NCBI RefSeq assembly: GCF_047654805.1
Contig: NZ_JASGIV010000001.1
Span: 2,728,001-2,792,000, forward strand
DNA from: Pelomonas sp047654805
GTDB taxonomy: Bacteria > Pseudomonadota > Gammaproteobacteria > Burkholderiales > Burkholderiaceae_C
Length of the DNA: 64,000 bases
Reading direction: 5' to 3'
The position numbers were made by a program, and so were the translations under genes. The notes beneath the pieces were generated by a model. That model was not told the DNA's origin and searched no databases. It saw only the letters and a program-made list of their open reading frames with translations. Below, in pieces: positions 9,300-18,783 of the stretch; positions within the stretch are counted from its first letter, which is position 1, and the number at the start of each line of letters is the position of its first letter.

Positions 9300-9397
9300 T
9301 GGACAACTCGAAGCAGCCCCTGCGCAGATCCACGCAGCGCTTCATCCAGGGACGCTGATTTCAGGGCTGCACGGGCCTGTTTCGAGCCGTTTCACGG

Positions 9398-9413
9398 TGG
9401 CACGGACCCTGCT
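9398..9413 (+). promoter_or_regulatory. Sigma-54 (-24/-12) promoter of the opp-like operon
   Basis: TGGCACGGACCCTGCT: TGGCACG, four bases, then CTGCT. GG and GC are exactly 10 nt apart. It lies ~49 bp before the ATG at 9462. Confidence 0.75.
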
Positions 9414-9461
9414 ATCCATCGGTGAACCCTTCTCACCTCCACGTTCATTTCCCTTCTGCCG

Positions 9462-11075
9462 ATGAGCCGCTCCAACCCACCCCATGACATGCCCGACGAC
9501 GCGCTGCGCCGCTCACTGCTGCGCCGCGGCTGGCTGGCCGCAAGCGCCGGCCTGCTGGCCGGCACGGGGCTGCTGGGCGGTTGCGGCGAGCACGCCGACA
9601 AGTCGACCGCACAACCCGGGCCCGGCACCGCCGCCGACACGCCCCGACGCAGCGCCGGCGCAGTGCGCTTTGGCGTCATCGAAGGCGGCCAGGCCGGCAA
9701 CCTCGACGCGCACAAGCCCATCGGCAGCGGCGCATTCCGCGGATGGGCGCTGTACGCCAAGCTGTGGGAGTGGGGGCTGGACGGCCAGCCCACGCTGGCG
9801 CTGGCCGAATCCGCCGAGGTCAACGCCGATGGCACGGAGTGGACCATCCGCCTCAAGCCGGACCTGGAGTTCCATCATGGCAAGACCATCGACGCCGACG
9901 ACGTCATCTTCTCGCTTCGCCGTCTGACCGACCCGGCACTGGCCTCGCCTTACGCGGCCTACCTGTATTCGCTGCGCCGCGACGATGTGCGCAAGCTCGA
10001 CGCGCGCACTGTGCGCATCCCCTTCGAGGAGGGACAGGGCCTGGTGGCGCTGGCCGAGTGCTGGATGAGCTGGGGCGGCATCGTCCCCGTGGACTACCAC
10101 CCGGTCAACAACGTGGTGGGAGCTGGCCCCTACCGGCTGAAGAGCTTCACGCCCGGCCAACGCTCGGTGTTCACGCGCTTCGAGAACTACTTCAAGGCCG
10201 GTCAGCCCTGGTTCGACGAGGTCCACATCCACGACTTCTCGGACCAGACAGCGCGGCTGCAGGCCCTGCAGGCTGGCCAGATCGACATCGCGCCCAACAT
10301 CGCGCCAGAACAACTCAAGTTCCTCGACGGCGACACGCGCTTTCGCATCGTCTCCTCGCAGACTGACGCCTGGCAGTCGCTGGACATGAACCTCGACAAG
10401 CCGCCGTTCGACAGGCCGCAGGTGCGTCGCGCATTCCGCCTCATCGCCGACCGCAAGGAGCTGGTGGAACGTGTGCTGCAGGGGCGCGGCCGCGTCGCCA
10501 ACGATCTCTACTCGCCAGGTGACCCGGTCTACGACCATGCCATCCCGCAGCGCCAGCGCGACCTGGCCGAAGCGCGCCGCCTGCTGGCCGAGGCGGGCTT
10601 CAAGGACGGGCTGGAGGTGGAGCTGGTGACACCCGGCTCCAAGGCCGCCCTCGTCTTTGCGCAGCAGGCCAAGGAGGCCGGCGTGACTGTCAACGTCAAG
10701 CAGGTCGACAGCCCCACCTTCACCGGGCCGAACCGCACCTCCTGGGCTTTCAGCACCGGCGCTGGTGTGTCGCGCCCCTTTTTGCTCACCGTGCAGCAGC
10801 ACGACGGCCCGCGCGCCGCCAGCAACAAAACGCACTTCCGCGACCCGCGCTTCGGCGAGCTCATCACCGCTGCACTGGCCCAACCCGACCTCGACAAGCG
10901 CAAGCAGCTCGTGCACGAGGCGCAGCGCATCCAGCACGAACACGGCGGGCTGCTGATCTGGGGCTTCGCCGACACGCTGGACGCTGTCGCGGCCGACATC
11001 GGCGGCGTCACCCCCGACCGCACCGGCTTCGCCGCCTGGCGCACCGACCGCATCTGGCGCCGGGAGCCCGCCTGA
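9462..11075 (+). CDS. Opp-type ABC transporter substrate-binding lipoprotein
   Basis: 537 residues of the SBP_bac_5 family (oligopeptide, dipeptide, nickel and glutathione binding proteins). N-terminus has an Arg pair (LRRGWL), a hydrophobic stretch and the lipobox LGGC (Cys ~41), so it is a periplasm-facing lipoprotein. The body carries the family segment LKPDLEFHHGKTIDADDVIFS. Its stop overlaps the start of the first permease. A close relative lies at 28775-30370. The usual ligands are peptides, but the sulfur-related neighbours argue for an organosulfur ligand here. Confidence 0.88.
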   Translation: MSRSNPPHDMPDDALRRSLLRRGWLAASAGLLAGTGLLGGCGEHADKSTAQPGPGTAADTPRRSAGAVRFGVIEGGQAGNLDAHKPIGSGAFRGWALYAKLWEWGLDGQPTLALAESAEVNADGTEWTIRLKPDLEFHHGKTIDADDVIFSLRRLTDPALASPYAAYLYSLRRDDVRKLDARTVRIPFEEGQGLVALAECWMSWGGIVPVDYHPVNNVVGAGPYRLKSFTPGQRSVFTRFENYFKAGQPWFDEVHIHDFSDQTARLQALQAGQIDIAPNIAPEQLKFLDGDTRFRIVSSQTDAWQSLDMNLDKPPFDRPQVRRAFRLIADRKELVERVLQGRGRVANDLYSPGDPVYDHAIPQRQRDLAEARRLLAEAGFKDGLEVELVTPGSKAALVFAQQAKEAGVTVNVKQVDSPTFTGPNRTSWAFSTGAGVSRPFLLTVQQHDGPRAASNKTHFRDPRFGELITAALAQPDLDKRKQLVHEAQRIQHEHGGLLIWGFADTLDAVAADIGGVTPDRTGFAAWRTDRIWRREPA

Positions 11076-12136
11076 TGGCCAGGCTCAAGTTCCCCAAGCT
11101 GCCGACCTGGGCACCCTGGTTCGCCGGCCGCCTGTTGACCGGCCTGGGCGTGGTGGTCGCTATCTCCATCGTCGTTTTCGCGTCCACGCAGGCACTGCCG
11201 TCCGATCCCGCGCGCATCATCCTCGGCCCCGAGGCCAGCGAGGCCACCATCGCCGTGCTGCGCGAGCAGCTGGGGCTGAACAAGCCCATCGTCGTGCAGT
11301 ACCTGAGCTGGGCCGGACAGATGCTGTCCGGTGATCTGGGCCGCTCCATCGACTCCAACGTGCCGGTGGGGGAGCTGCTGCGCTCGCGCTTCGCCAATTC
11401 GTTGCTGCTGACCGCCTGCGTCGCACTGACCGCACTGCCGCTGGCACTGGCGCTGGGCGTGTGGCTGGCGCTGCGGCGCGACACCACCACCGACCGCCTC
11501 GCGCTTGGCGCGCTGGTGCTGCTCAAGGCCGTGCCGGGATTCGCCATCGCCATCCTGCTGGTGATGCTGTTCTCCACCTCGGTGTTCAAGGTCCTGCCCG
11601 CAGCCTCGCTGCTGGACCCCGACCGCGGCCTGCTGTCGCAATGGCGCTACCTCGTGCTGCCCACCGTGACGCTCGCGCTCTCCATCGCCCCCTATCTGCT
11701 GCGGCTGGTGCGCGCCTCCATGATCGAGGTGCTGGAGAGCGACTACGTTGCAGCCGCCAGGCTGCGCGGCATCCCCGAGCGCCGCATCGTCTGGCGCCAC
11801 GCGTTGCCCAACGCGCTGATCCCCGCCATCCAGGGCGTGGCAATGACGCTGCGCGTGCTGTTCGGCGGCGCGCTGATTGCCGAGGTGGTGTTCAGCTACC
11901 CAGGCATCGGCAACACGCTGAACGCCGCCATCGAAATGCGCGACATGCCCATGATCCAGGCCATCGTGCTGGTCATCACCGTCGGCATCGTCGCCATCAA
12001 CCTTGCTGCCGACCTGGCCACGGTGCTGCTGACGCCACGGCTGCGCACAGCCGGCCGCATCAAGGCGCGTGCCCCGGGGCTGCGCCATGCGCTGCGGCTG
12101 GGCCGCGGCCAGATCCGACCGAGGTACGCCCGATGA
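11075..12136 (+). CDS. Opp-type ABC transporter permease (DppB-like)
   Basis: 353 residues, six hydrophobic helices. N-terminal membrane segment (GRLLTGLGVVVAISIVVFAS) followed by the DppB-family ALPSDPARIILGPEAS and LREQLGLNKPIVVQYLSW motifs. The EAA loop is visible at EVLESDYVAAARLRGIPE. Overlaps the binding-protein gene (TGATG) and the second permease (ATGA), giving a tightly coupled import operon. Forms an inner-membrane channel with the next gene product. Confidence 0.9.
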   Translation: MARLKFPKLPTWAPWFAGRLLTGLGVVVAISIVVFASTQALPSDPARIILGPEASEATIAVLREQLGLNKPIVVQYLSWAGQMLSGDLGRSIDSNVPVGELLRSRFANSLLLTACVALTALPLALALGVWLALRRDTTTDRLALGALVLLKAVPGFAIAILLVMLFSTSVFKVLPAASLLDPDRGLLSQWRYLVLPTVTLALSIAPYLLRLVRASMIEVLESDYVAAARLRGIPERRIVWRHALPNALIPAIQGVAMTLRVLFGGALIAEVVFSYPGIGNTLNAAIEMRDMPMIQAIVLVITVGIVAINLAADLATVLLTPRLRTAGRIKARAPGLRHALRLGRGQIRPRYAR

Positions 12137-12972
12137 GCGCGCCCCGCAAGTCCTTCTGGCGCCTGACGCTGGCTCAGGGCCAGGTGCGCCTGGGCCTGGT
12201 GGCCACGCTGCTTGTCGTCGCGTTCGCATTGCTGGGGCCCTGGCTGGCACCGCACGAGCCCACTGCACTGGTCGGTCCCACCTATGGCCGCGCGGCGGCG
12301 GGTGCGCCGCTCGGGCACGACTTCCTGGGGCACGACGTGTGGTCGCGCCTGCTGGCCGGCGGCGCCTCGGTGGTGTGGATGTCGCTCGCCACGTCGGCAC
12401 TGGCACTGGCCGCCGGCAGTGTGCTGGGCGTACTGGCCGCCTATGCGCGAGGCCGTGTCGACCAGGCCATTGTCTGGTGCGCCGACGTCTTCCTTGCCTT
12501 CCCTGACCTCATCCTCGTTCTGCTCATCGTCTCCATGCTGGGGCGCAGCCACGGCATCGTCGTGCTGACCGTCGCACTGGCCTTCGTGCCCGGCGTGATC
12601 CGGCTGGCGCGCGGCGTCGCGCTGAACGTGGTGCGCCAGGAGTTCGTCGAGGCGGCCGAGCTGCTGGGCTACCCGCGCCACCGCATCGTGCTGCGCGAAA
12701 TCCTGCCCAACATCGCCACCCCGCTGCTGGTGCACCTGGGCGTGATGCTGACCTGGGCCGTGGGCATGCTGTCGGGCCTGGCCTTCCTGGGTTACGGCGT
12801 AGCGCCGCCGGCAGCCGATTGGGGACTGATGATCAACGAGAACCGTGCCGGCCTGCTGGTGCAGCCGCTGGCCGTGGCAGCACCGGTGCTGTTGGTGGCA
12901 CTGTTCGCGCTGGGCACCAACCTGCTGGCCGAGGGCGCGGGCCGCGCGGCGGCCCGCATCGAGGAACGATGA
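12133..12972 (+). CDS. Opp-type ABC transporter permease (DppC-like)
   Basis: 279 residues, DppC/OppC-like. It carries the LGHDFLGHDVWSRLLAGGASVVW region, with the G-T-D-x-x-G-R-D-type motif of the family here as GHDFLGHD, and an EAA-type loop EFVEAAELLGYPRHRIVLREILPN. Start ATG overlaps the stop of the first permease by 4 nt and its stop overlaps the ATPase start. Partner of the DppB-like subunit. Confidence 0.9.
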   Translation: MSAPRKSFWRLTLAQGQVRLGLVATLLVVAFALLGPWLAPHEPTALVGPTYGRAAAGAPLGHDFLGHDVWSRLLAGGASVVWMSLATSALALAAGSVLGVLAAYARGRVDQAIVWCADVFLAFPDLILVLLIVSMLGRSHGIVVLTVALAFVPGVIRLARGVALNVVRQEFVEAAELLGYPRHRIVLREILPNIATPLLVHLGVMLTWAVGMLSGLAFLGYGVAPPAADWGLMINENRAGLLVQPLAVAAPVLLVALFALGTNLLAEGAGRAAARIEER

Positions 12973-14837
12973 ACATGCTGGCACTCGCCGAGTTCCCCGA
13001 ACACATCGCTGTGCCGCTCCCTGTCGAGGCCGCACCGCTGCTCGAAGTGGAAGGCCTGCGCGTCGAGCTGCCCTCCGGCGCCGATATCGTGGCCGACATC
13101 GCGCTGTGCATCGCACCCGGCCAGGTGCTCGGGCTGGTGGGCGAATCCGGCTCCGGCAAGAGCACCATCGCGCTGGCGCTGCTGGGCCACGCCCGTGACG
13201 GCGCCCGTATCACCGCCGGCCGCGTGCGCGTGGGCGGGCATGAGCTGCTGGGCCTGGCGCCCGACGCGCTGCGCCGCCTGCGCGGCAAGCTCGTCGCCCA
13301 CGTCGCGCAAGACCCGGCCGCCGCGCTGAACCCGCTGCGCCGCATCGGCACACAGCTCGCCGAGGTGCTGGAGATCCACGAGCCCGACCTGGCCGCCGAT
13401 GCGCGCCACCAGCGCGTACTGCAGGTGCTCGCCGATGTGGATCTACCGGCCGAAGCCGAGTTCCTGCGCCGCTTTCCACATCAACTCTCGGGTGGACAGC
13501 AGCAGCGCGTGCTGCTGGCGCTGGCCTTCGTCACGCGACCCCAGCTCATCGTGCTCGACGAGCCCACCACCGCGCTGGACGTGACCACCCAAGCCAAGGT
13601 GCTGGCGACCGTTCGCAGCCTGTGCCGGCGCCACGGCGTGGCAGCGGTCTACGTCTCGCACGACCTCACCGTGGTGCGCAACCTCGCCGACCAAGTCGTG
13701 GTGCTGTACGCCGGTCGCATCGTTGAGCAGGCCGCGCTTCACCCGTTGTTCGAGTCGCCACGCCACCCCTACACGCAAGGACTGCTCGCGGCCATACCGG
13801 ACGTGGCCGAGCGGCGCCCGCCCCAGCCCATCCCAGGTCACGCGCCGGCTCCTGGCCACCGTCCGGGCGGCTGTGCCTTCGCCGCACGCTGCACACTGGC
13901 AGGCGACGCCTGCCGCGCCACCGCCCCGGCGCTGCTGCAGTCCTCACCCGGGCGGCTGCTGGCCTGCCATCGGGCCGATGCCGGCCCTGCGTTCAGCCGC
14001 GGCGCGGCGCAACCCGAGGCCACCGTCGCCGCCAACGGCCGGCCGCTGCTCCAGGCCGAACGCGTCAACGCCTGGTACGGCGACCGGCAGGTGCTGTTCG
14101 AGGCCTCGCTGGCGTTGGCGCCGGGCGAGTGCCTGGCGCTGGTGGGCGAGTCCGGCTCAGGCAAGACCACGTTGGCCCGGGCTCTGGCGGGCCTGGGGGA
14201 GCAGGCGCGCGGCTCACTGCGCTACGCCGGTGCCACGCTTGCGCTGCGCTCCCGCGAGCGGCCGGCTGACCAGCGCCGCCAGATCCAGTACATCTTCCAG
14301 AACCCCTACCGATCGCTGAACCCGCGCCTCACCGTCGGAGAGACGCTGGCCACCGCCGCACGCCATTTCTTCGGCATCCGTGCCGACGAGGCCGCCCGGC
14401 GCGTCGAACAGGCACTGGCACAGGTGGCACTGCCAGCCTCGGCGGCTGCAGCCTACCCACGCGAGCTGTCGGGTGGCGAGCGCCAGCGCGTGGCCATCGC
14501 TCGCGCGCTGATCTGCGAGCCACGGCTGCTGATCTGCGACGAGATCACATCAGCATTGGACGTGTCGGTTCAGTCGACCATCCTCGACCTACTTGCCCGA
14601 CTGCAACGCGGTGGCCTGGCACTGCTGTTCGTCACGCACGACCTGGGTGTCGTGCGCGCGGTGGCCCAGCGTGTGGCAGTACTGCGCCAGGGCGTGCTGG
14701 TCGAGCAGGGCACGGTGGACGAGGTGCTGGACGCGCCCACGCAGCCCTATACCCGCCGCCTCGTCATCGAGGCACCCACGCTCAACGCCGACACACGCCG
14801 CCTCGCGCCACCACTGCGCTACCGCTTCGCGACCTGA
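12969..14837 (+). CDS. Fused Opp-type ABC ATPase (OppD-OppF in one chain)
   Basis: 622 residues with two complete ABC ATPase domains. The first has Walker A GESGSGKST and signature LSGGQQQR, the second GESGSGKTT and LSGGERQR. After each comes the Opp-type C-terminal extension (HPYTQGLLAAIPD; PYTRRLVIEAP). The Cys-bearing GGCAFAARCTLAGDAC segment after domain one is typical of OppD/DppD. Fused forms are known (GsiA, YejF). It powers the two permeases just upstream and is coupled by ATGA overlap. Confidence 0.92.
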   Translation: MNMLALAEFPEHIAVPLPVEAAPLLEVEGLRVELPSGADIVADIALCIAPGQVLGLVGESGSGKSTIALALLGHARDGARITAGRVRVGGHELLGLAPDALRRLRGKLVAHVAQDPAAALNPLRRIGTQLAEVLEIHEPDLAADARHQRVLQVLADVDLPAEAEFLRRFPHQLSGGQQQRVLLALAFVTRPQLIVLDEPTTALDVTTQAKVLATVRSLCRRHGVAAVYVSHDLTVVRNLADQVVVLYAGRIVEQAALHPLFESPRHPYTQGLLAAIPDVAERRPPQPIPGHAPAPGHRPGGCAFAARCTLAGDACRATAPALLQSSPGRLLACHRADAGPAFSRGAAQPEATVAANGRPLLQAERVNAWYGDRQVLFEASLALAPGECLALVGESGSGKTTLARALAGLGEQARGSLRYAGATLALRSRERPADQRRQIQYIFQNPYRSLNPRLTVGETLATAARHFFGIRADEAARRVEQALAQVALPASAAAAYPRELSGGERQRVAIARALICEPRLLICDEITSALDVSVQSTILDLLARLQRGGLALLFVTHDLGVVRAVAQRVAVLRQGVLVEQGTVDEVLDAPTQPYTRRLVIEAPTLNADTRRLAPPLRYRFAT

Positions 14838-14861
14838 CCTTTTCCGAACCGCCTGCACACG

Positions 14862-16139
14862 ATGACTCTCGCCTCTCTCCTCACTCCCCCTGCGGCCGCC
14901 TTCGTGCCTGCCCGTCGCCTGGCCTCCGAGGCCGAAGCCCTGGACGCCGCGCGCCAGGCTGCAGCCGCCATCGGCGAAATCTCCGCCGATCCTGACCAGA
15001 ACGATCGCGTGCCCGTGCGCCAGGCCGAGATCCTGTCGCAGTCCGGCGTCACCGCGATCTCGCTGCCCCGCGAGCTGGGCGGCCTGGGTGCGTCCGTGCC
15101 CACCGTCGTCGAGACCGTGCGCCTGATCTCGGCTGCCGACGGCGGCGTGGGCCAGTTGCTGCAGATCCACAACGTGATGATCCGCGGCGTCGCCAGCGGC
15201 TTCGAACCCGAAGTGCGCGACCAACTGGTGGCCGACATCCTTGCCGGCAAGCGATTCGGCAATGCGCTGGCCGAGGTGGGCGGCAAGAACAAGTTCGACC
15301 ACAAGACCTTCGCCGAACGTCAGCCCGACGGCCGCCTCGTTCTGAACGGCAGCAAGTTCTATTCGACCGGCTGCTTGCTGGCCGAGTGGATCTCGCTGAG
15401 CGCCGGATCCACCGAAGGGCCGATCAACGTACTGCTGCACCGCGACACCCCAGGACTGGAGCTGCTGGACGACTGGCACGCCTTCGGCCAGCAGCACTCG
15501 GTCAGCGGCACCGTGCGATTCAACAACATCGTCGTCGACGAACGCTTCGTGCCGCGGCGCCCGGCTGCTGCCGGCGGCATGCCACGCACCGGGCTGACCT
15601 GGCCGCAGATCCTGCACGCCGCCATCGACACGGGCATCGCCCGCGGCGCGCTGGACGCCGCCGTGCAACACCTGCGCGTCAACACCCGCCCCTGGGTGGA
15701 CGCCGAGGTGGAGCACGCTGTGCAGGAACCCCACATCATCAAGGCCGTCGGCGACTACGCGGTGCTGGTGCGCAGCGCCGAGGCGTTGCTGCGCTATGCG
15801 GCCGAGCTGTTCGATGAGCACAAGGCGGCCCCCGACGACAAGGCGCTGCAGGACGAACTCATCCTGGCCGTGGCCACGGCGCGCTCCGCCTCGGACGAAG
15901 CGTCGCTGCGCATCTCCAGCGACATGTTCTCGCTTCTGGGCGCCAACTCGTCGCTGACGAAGTGGAACCTGGACCGCTTCTGGCGCAATGCCCGCGTGCA
16001 CACCACGCACGACCCGATCCGCTGGCGCGTCCACCACGTCGGCAACTACTACCTCAACGGCGTGGATCCGGCCGAGTACGGCGCCGCGCTGCGCGAGCGT
16101 CGCCAGAACGCCGGCATCAACGCCGCCGGCGCGCCATGA
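14862..16139 (+). CDS. DszC/SfnB-like flavin-dependent monooxygenase (acyl-CoA dehydrogenase fold)
   Basis: 425 residues with the acyl-CoA-dehydrogenase fold, closest by eye to DszC (dibenzothiophene monooxygenase) and SfnB. The segments VPREYGG-like LPRELGG, LNGSKFYSTG, DDWHAFGQQHSVSG and LDRFWRNARVHTTHDPI match DszC segment by segment. Two histidines important in DszC (His92, His391) are retained: LLQIHN (about His103) and RVHTTHDP. Such enzymes use FMNH2 and O2 to oxidise sulfur or the adjacent carbon. Follows the Opp-like ATPase by 24 nt, probably the same transcript. Exact substrate unknown. Confidence 0.85.
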   Translation: MTLASLLTPPAAAFVPARRLASEAEALDAARQAAAAIGEISADPDQNDRVPVRQAEILSQSGVTAISLPRELGGLGASVPTVVETVRLISAADGGVGQLLQIHNVMIRGVASGFEPEVRDQLVADILAGKRFGNALAEVGGKNKFDHKTFAERQPDGRLVLNGSKFYSTGCLLAEWISLSAGSTEGPINVLLHRDTPGLELLDDWHAFGQQHSVSGTVRFNNIVVDERFVPRRPAAAGGMPRTGLTWPQILHAAIDTGIARGALDAAVQHLRVNTRPWVDAEVEHAVQEPHIIKAVGDYAVLVRSAEALLRYAAELFDEHKAAPDDKALQDELILAVATARSASDEASLRISSDMFSLLGANSSLTKWNLDRFWRNARVHTTHDPIRWRVHHVGNYYLNGVDPAEYGAALRERRQNAGINAAGAP

Positions 16140-16273
16140 GCGCCGCGCCCAAGGCGCCAGGCCGCCGGCGTTGTTGACGCCCGCAGCGCTCCTTCCCCCC
16201 TTCCCCCCTTCTCCGTCTGCCTCACGGCGCAGCGCCGCTGCGTTGCGCCCCGTCACGCCTGCTCACTCCAGCC

Positions 16274-18772
16274 ATGCCACAACGCTCTCCCACCCCCCTG
16301 CCCCGCCACACCCTGCTCGCGCTGCTGGCCGCCGCCTGCACTCCCGCCTTCGCCCAGACACCCGTTGCCACCGCAGCAGCGACAGCGACAGCGACAACAG
16401 CCAACAGCCTGGACGCCGTCGTCGTGACCGGCACGCGGCGGCTCGGGACCACCAGCCTGGACGCCCCCGCCCCGGTGGACGTGCTCAGCGCCGAGACGCT
16501 GCAAAGCACCGGTGCAGCCGACCTGTCACGCGCCCTCATCAGCCTGTCGCCCTCGTTCAGCGCGCCGTCCACGCCCAACGGCGGCTTCGCTTCATCCATC
16601 CCGGCCGGCGCGGCGCTGCGCGGTTTGTCGGCCGACGAAGTGCTGGTACTCATCAACGGCAAGCGCCGTCACGTCGGCGCCAACTTCACGCGCCAAACGC
16701 TGGCAGGTGGCCGCGGCGCGGCAGCGGTGGACCTGAGCCTGATCCCCGTCAGCGCCATCGAGCGCGTGGAGATCCTGCGCGACGGCGCAGCGGCCCAGTA
16801 CGGCTCCGACGCCATAGCCGGCGTCATCAACATCGTGCTGAAGTCACGCGAGGACGGTGGTGGCGCCAGCTACCGCTGGGGCGGCCTCACGCATGAAGGG
16901 CGCGGCGGCGAACAGCACACCATCAACGGCTGGAAAGGCCTGCCGCTGGGCAGCGACGGCTTCCTGACCCTGGCCTTTGACGCCGGCCAGCGCGCCAAGG
17001 CCAACAACACCCGCCCCGACCCGTCGCTGCCCGAGGACCATCCTTTCCGCAACTGGGCCTTCGGTTCGCCACAAGTCAAGGATCAGGTCAACCTCGTCGC
17101 CAACGCCGAGCTGCAGCTGACCGCGGACACCACGCTCTATGCCTTCGGCACCTGGGCGCAGCGCCAGACCCTCGGAGAAAACTTCTACGAGTCCAACACC
17201 GCGTCGTCGGTGCTGGCGCAGTCGGTCTACTTCCAGCAGCGCTACCCCAAGGGCCGCATCCCCGTCAACGTGTATGACCTCAGCGACGCCGCCTTCAACG
17301 CCGGCGTCCGCCATGGCAACGCCCGCACGGGCCAGTGGGACCTGTCAGCCAACCTGGGCCGCAACACCGTCAAGTCCACCGACCGCAACGGCATCAACCC
17401 CAGCTACGGGCCGGACTCGCCGTCCACCTTCTACACCGGCAGTCGCGAGAACACCCAGGCCAACGCCGCGCTGGACTACAGCCGCGACCTGGACGTCGCC
17501 GCACTGGCCTCCCCGCTGACCATCGCGGCCGGCGTCACGGCCCGCTGGGAGCGCTATGTCCTTGCGGCCGGCGACCCCATCGCCTACACACGCGGCCCCT
17601 TCTACAACCCGAGCCAGGTTCCCGGCGTGGGCGTGCCGGGGCTGTACTCCGGCATCACCGACCAGGACGCGCGCAGCATCTCGCGCAAGGTGGCCGGCGC
17701 CTACGTCAGCGCCGAGGCCAAGCTCACCGAGCAGCTCAACGTAGGCCTGGCCCTGCGCAGCGAGCACTACTCCGACTTCGGCAGCACCACCAACGGCAAG
17801 GCCTCGCTGCGCTACGAGTTCACGCCCGGCATCGCATTGCGCTCCACGGTCAGCAACGGCTATCGCGCGCCCTCTATCGTGCAGCTGGGCTACTCGGCCT
17901 ACAGCGTGCAGACGGCCACCATCAATGGCCAGCCCGTCGACGTGCAGCAGCGCACACTGCTACCCGGCAGCCCGGTGGCCAGCCTGATCGGCGGCACTGC
18001 GCTGCGGCCGGAGAAGTCCAAGAACGCGTCGCTAGGCCTGGTGTGGCGCCTTGGCACGCAGGCCAGCGCCACGCTTGACGTGTACCAGATCGACATCAGC
18101 GACCGCATCGCGCTGTCGGAGAACCTCACCACCACCACGCTGCCGGCGCTGGCGCCGATCCTTGCGCCCTTCGGCATCAACAGCGCCGCCTTCTTCACCA
18201 ACGTTCTGGACACCCGCACCCGCGGCGCCGAGCTGACCAGCAAGGTGCGTCTCGCGCTCGCCGGCTCGCAGCTGGACCTGAACCTCGGCTACGCCTGGAA
18301 CCAGACGCGCATCACCCACGCCCGCGACGTGGCCACATCCACCGGCACGGTGATCCCCGCGATCCAGATCATCGGCCGCAACACGCGCGGCCTCATCGAG
18401 GAGATCACGCCCAAGAGCAAGCTGGTGCTGGGCGCCACCTGGCAGGCCGGCGGCTGGACGGTCAACGGCGGAGCGCGCCGCTACGGCAGCTGGACCAACC
18501 GCGCCACCAGCGCGCTGGATGACAAGACATACAGCCCGCAATGGGTGCTGGATGCCGAGCTGGCCTATGCCTTCGGCGGCGCGCTGCGCGGCCTGACGGT
18601 CGCCGCCGGCGCCATCAATCTGCTCGACAGCTACCCCGACGAGAACCCAACGATCGTCGCCAGCACGGGCAAGGCTGCCACCGGCAGCGGTGCGATCACC
18701 AAGTACAGCTTCAACGCCCCCGAGGGCGGCCTGGGCACCCAGGTCTATGCCCGTGTCTCCTACAGCTTCTGA
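16274..18772 (+). CDS. TonB-dependent outer-membrane receptor
   Basis: 832 residues: signal peptide ending at PAFAQ, a low-complexity Ala/Thr linker, then plug domain (VVVTGTRR, LVLINGKRRHV, ERVEILRDGAAAQYGSDAIAGVINI) and a 22-strand beta-barrel ending in Phe (VYARVSYSF). Energised uptake of a bulky or scarce ligand across the outer membrane. Its place between the DszC-like gene and further monooxygenases suggests an organosulfur ligand rather than a siderophore. The 134-bp gap before it holds only pyrimidine-rich sequence; I found no clear promoter. Confidence 0.9.
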   Translation: MPQRSPTPLPRHTLLALLAAACTPAFAQTPVATAAATATATTANSLDAVVVTGTRRLGTTSLDAPAPVDVLSAETLQSTGAADLSRALISLSPSFSAPSTPNGGFASSIPAGAALRGLSADEVLVLINGKRRHVGANFTRQTLAGGRGAAAVDLSLIPVSAIERVEILRDGAAAQYGSDAIAGVINIVLKSREDGGGASYRWGGLTHEGRGGEQHTINGWKGLPLGSDGFLTLAFDAGQRAKANNTRPDPSLPEDHPFRNWAFGSPQVKDQVNLVANAELQLTADTTLYAFGTWAQRQTLGENFYESNTASSVLAQSVYFQQRYPKGRIPVNVYDLSDAAFNAGVRHGNARTGQWDLSANLGRNTVKSTDRNGINPSYGPDSPSTFYTGSRENTQANAALDYSRDLDVAALASPLTIAAGVTARWERYVLAAGDPIAYTRGPFYNPSQVPGVGVPGLYSGITDQDARSISRKVAGAYVSAEAKLTEQLNVGLALRSEHYSDFGSTTNGKASLRYEFTPGIALRSTVSNGYRAPSIVQLGYSAYSVQTATINGQPVDVQQRTLLPGSPVASLIGGTALRPEKSKNASLGLVWRLGTQASATLDVYQIDISDRIALSENLTTTTLPALAPILAPFGINSAAFFTNVLDTRTRGAELTSKVRLALAGSQLDLNLGYAWNQTRITHARDVATSTGTVIPAIQIIGRNTRGLIEEITPKSKLVLGATWQAGGWTVNGGARRYGSWTNRATSALDDKTYSPQWVLDAELAYAFGGALRGLTVAAGAINLLDSYPDENPTIVASTGKAATGSGAITKYSFNAPEGGLGTQVYARVSYSF

Positions 18773-18783
18773 CCGGACCTCCC

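Noticed and set aside
14589..16256. Long minus-strand open frame opposite the DszC-like gene
   Set aside because: Low-complexity shadow translation, no motif, no ribosome site; the plus strand matches DszC along its length.
16140..16273. A fifth sigma-54 promoter before the first TonB receptor
   Set aside because: One GG-N10-GC pair exists, but the surrounding bases do not match TGGCAC or TTGC, and such pairs arise by chance in GC-rich DNA.
16370..16410. AGCGAC-type short tandem repeat
   Set aside because: It encodes the Ala/Thr linker of the TonB receptor after its signal peptide and is too short to be a regulatory repeat.
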